DNA of 30,150 nt from JAJZCD01 sp964570005 (lineage in GTDB: Bacteria > Patescibacteriota > Saccharimonadia > Saccharimonadales > UBA4665). Every line of letters begins with the position of its first letter. Positions within the stretch are counted from its first letter, which is position 1. The DNA is taken from assembly GCA_964570005.1 (NCBI GenBank), contig CAZMWE010000012.1, positions 1 through 30,150 on the forward strand, in the 5' to 3' direction. Below are positions 28,664 to 30,150 of the stretch, piece after piece. Under the pieces are notes generated by a model, which saw only the letters and a program-made list of their open reading frames with translations, made no database searches and was not told the DNA's origin. The position numbers were made by a program, and so were the translations under genes.

Positions 28664-29601
28664 GACACGTCCAGACCCGCATCGCGCTGGGTAGTCCGGT
28701 GATACTCACCGTGGTGTCAGGCAGCAGTCAACCGATCTTAGATGAGCTATTCCGTCAGCTGTGGCTGCTGATTTTTGAGTTTGAAAAACGCTTCAGCCGA
28801 TTCCTGCCCACCAGCGAGCTCTCACAGTTCAACCGAGCCGCCGCCGGCCGCCAATCGGCCAGTTCCGAGTTCCGCAATCTGCTGCTTGCCGCCAAACAGA
28901 TGTCTGCGCTCTCAGATGGATTATTCAATCCGTTCGTACTGCCAGCGCTGCAACGCGCCGGATATACACACTCCATGGTGGCTGCCCATGCCCACGACCA
29001 AGTCGACGACTACAGTAACCGGAGTGTCGTGCCATGGAGCAAACTCGAAATAGGTGATGACTGGGCCAGTATTCCCTACGGCACCGCCATTGATCTAGGG
29101 GGCTGTGGCAAAGGATACGCCGGCGACTTGCTGGCTGACCTAATTGATGCGCGTGATGACGTGCAAGGTTATTGGTTCTCGCTCGGCGGTGATATCGTGG
29201 CACGAGGGTTGGACGAGCACAGGCACCCGTGGGTTATCCAGGTCGAAGACATGGTCGGCACGCGCACCATTGCCGGACAATGTGTCACATCCGGTCGAGA
29301 ACGCTACGCGGTCGCCACGTCTTCTATCCTGCGGCGCAAGGGAACCAAAGCTGGCAAAGCCTGGCACCACCTCATCGACCCGCGCACCAACCGGCCAGCC
29401 CGGACCGATACCGCTACGGCGAGCGTCTGCGCCTCTACTGCCTTGGTAGCCGACGTACTGGCATCGTGCGCGGTTATTTTAGATAGCGGGCAAGCAGCCG
29501 ATTTTGTCTCCGCCAGAGGTGCTACCGGTGTCCTGTTGCAATCCAAACAAAGTATCTGCGTCTATCATGGTAACCTCGTACCACCGCCAACCACTGATTG
29601 A
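28657..29601 (+). CDS. apbE: FAD:protein FMN transferase (ApbE)
   Basis: A 314-residue ApbE-type flavin transferase: N-terminal ALGSPVILTVVSG, DLGGCGKGYAGD (D146; usual DLGGIAKGYA), SLGGDIVARG, and HHLIDPRTNRPA with the following ATASVCASTALVADVLA. ApbE covalently attaches FMN to Thr of target proteins, usually outside the membrane. Here no signal peptide or lipobox is present; the protein begins where mature ApbE usually begins, so it may stay in the cytosol or the real start may be misjudged (no upstream start in frame fits, because the gene overlaps the oxidoreductase by 7 nt). Its position points to flavinylation of a redox partner in this cluster; no typical FMN-binding-domain substrate is visible in the window. 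Confidence 0.88.
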   Translation: MLRHVQTRIALGSPVILTVVSGSSQPILDELFRQLWLLIFEFEKRFSRFLPTSELSQFNRAAAGRQSASSEFRNLLLAAKQMSALSDGLFNPFVLPALQRAGYTHSMVAAHAHDQVDDYSNRSVVPWSKLEIGDDWASIPYGTAIDLGGCGKGYAGDLLADLIDARDDVQGYWFSLGGDIVARGLDEHRHPWVIQVEDMVGTRTIAGQCVTSGRERYAVATSSILRRKGTKAGKAWHHLIDPRTNRPARTDTATASVCASTALVADVLASCAVILDSGQAADFVSARGATGVLLQSKQSICVYHGNLVPPPTTD

Positions 29602-29607
29602 TTCCGG

Positions 29608-29637
29608 TTGCTTAAGTACCACCGTTTCAGCTATTGT
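29608..29637 (+). promoter_or_regulatory. Promoter of the ferric-reductase-like gene
   Basis: TTGCTT (29608-29613), 18-bp spacer, TATTGT (29632-29637). Alternatively TAGTAT (29640-29645) ends 7 nt before the ATG. Either gives a very short leader. Confidence 0.4.
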
Positions 29638-29652
29638 AATAGTATAAGCACC

Positions 29653-30150
29653 ATGTGGATATCCCAGTTCTTTGCAGTACCTCGCCCGGCCACCAGCGTA
29701 TCCGCGCTCGCCGCCCTCAGCGGCACATCATGGCTGTGGCCGCTCAGCCGTGCATCCGGTATGCTGGCGGCAATCTTGTTAGCATTGCTAATTATTTCCG
29801 GCATCAGTCAGGTTACTGGTCTGTCTTACCACTTACTTGAACCTCTGCCTGCCTGGAGACTGCACCGCGCTCTCGCTACAGCACTCGGCATCTGCATCTT
29901 TATCCACACTGCTGCGCTGCTGATCTACGCAGGCTCCCTGTCCGCAGCTGCATTAGCCGTTCTCCCGTTCGCAACATCCACATTTAGCGGTTTTTCCGCT
30001 ATGCTGTCGCTCGCTGCAGCAGCCGGCATTCTGGTTGTTTTTGCTGCAATTATTTTTACGCTTGGGACGGTCTTTTGGCATAACAGCCAGCCGTTTGCCT
30101 TGCGAATACTACTGTACCTGCTGTGCATTGTGCTCGCCGTAGTTTTCTTA
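29653..30150 (+). CDS. Ferric-reductase-like transmembrane protein (partial)
   Basis: An ATG at 29653 opens a frame that stays open for 166 codons to the right edge, so the gene is cut. The N-terminus is MWISQFFAVPRPATSVSAL; at least four hydrophobic helices follow. PLPAWRLHRALATALGICIF then IHTAALL places two His 14 residues apart across one helix, and SGISQVTGLSYHLLEPL precedes them, matching the ferric reductase-like transmembrane domain where such His pairs bind haem. The family moves electrons across the membrane from a cytosolic flavin/NAD(P)H module. That module would be the product of the gene at 27140, here encoded separately. The C-terminal half, and any fused domain, is not in view. 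Confidence 0.7.
   Translation, partial: MWISQFFAVPRPATSVSALAALSGTSWLWPLSRASGMLAAILLALLIISGISQVTGLSYHLLEPLPAWRLHRALATALGICIFIHTAALLIYAGSLSAAALAVLPFATSTFSGFSAMLSLAAAAGILVVFAAIIFTLGTVFWHNSQPFALRILLYLLCIVLAVVFL

Noticed and set aside
28057..28694. Two long frames over the Ser/Gly linker (Pro/Glu/Asp-rich on minus, Ala/Pro/Gln-rich on plus)
   Set aside because: Artefacts of the low-complexity Ser/Gly coding sequence read in other frames.

Overview
The window looks like chromosome from a small-genome Patescibacteria/CPR bacterium, most probably a Saccharibacterium (TM7). This is an inference from the kind of genes, many short or leaderless 5' ends, fused or degenerate enzymes and many unrecognised small proteins. 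UGA is read as stop throughout. Most of the window is gene-dense; the left ~3 kb is AT-richer, gene-poor and full of remnants.

Layout. 1-3.1 kb: accessory strip with the 3' end of an IS30-type transposase, two related short gene remnants flanking a glycerophosphodiester phosphodiesterase (minus strand), a predicted lipoprotein, and small or broken reading frames. 3.1-7.2 kb: P-loop kinase, YgjP-like zinc hydrolase, soluble PAS histidine kinase, and a convergent membrane GT2 glycosyltransferase. 7.2-10.1 kb: secE-nusG and rplK-rplA, the latter with an L1 carrying a ~100-residue N-terminal extension, closed by a strong terminator. 10.4-13.5 kb: an LPG-synthase-like membrane protein (minus) divergent from a GT4 glycosyltransferase preceded by a tiny acidic ORF. 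13.5-21.9 kb: thymidylate/folate block. It holds thyA (minus), a frameshifted unknown gene (minus), then a tightly overlapping plus-strand operon of APH-type kinase, nucleotidyltransferase with an altered HxGH motif, HIT protein, deaminase fused to an unknown N-terminal domain and DHFR-like reductase, followed by tmk and an 801-residue protein joining a TMK-like domain to two ThyX-like domains.

21.9-24.9 kb: a probable structured RNA ending in a terminator, a small unknown gene, an M20 peptidase, and rplJ-rplL behind an L10-type leader. 24.9-27.1 kb: a winged-helix regulator without receiver, a DnaA-box-like site, an unknown coiled-coil/beta protein and a DMT-family transporter. 27.1-30.15 kb: a redox module of a flavin/NAD(P)H oxidoreductase tethered through a membrane segment to an external Ser/Gly linker and Ig-like domain, an ApbE flavin transferase overlapping it by 7 nt, and the start of a ferric-reductase-like membrane protein cut by the window edge.

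Working together: deaminase, ThyA, DHFR and Tmk could form a dCMP-to-dTDP route. The flavin transferase, oxidoreductase and haem-type membrane protein suggest electron transfer across the membrane. At least eight genes have a -10-like hexamer ending 7-12 nt before the ATG, suggesting leaderless mRNAs; this decided several start codons here. The most unusual items are the TMK/ThyX-like fusion within the dTTP block, the structured RNA at ~21965-22106, and the split redox module.
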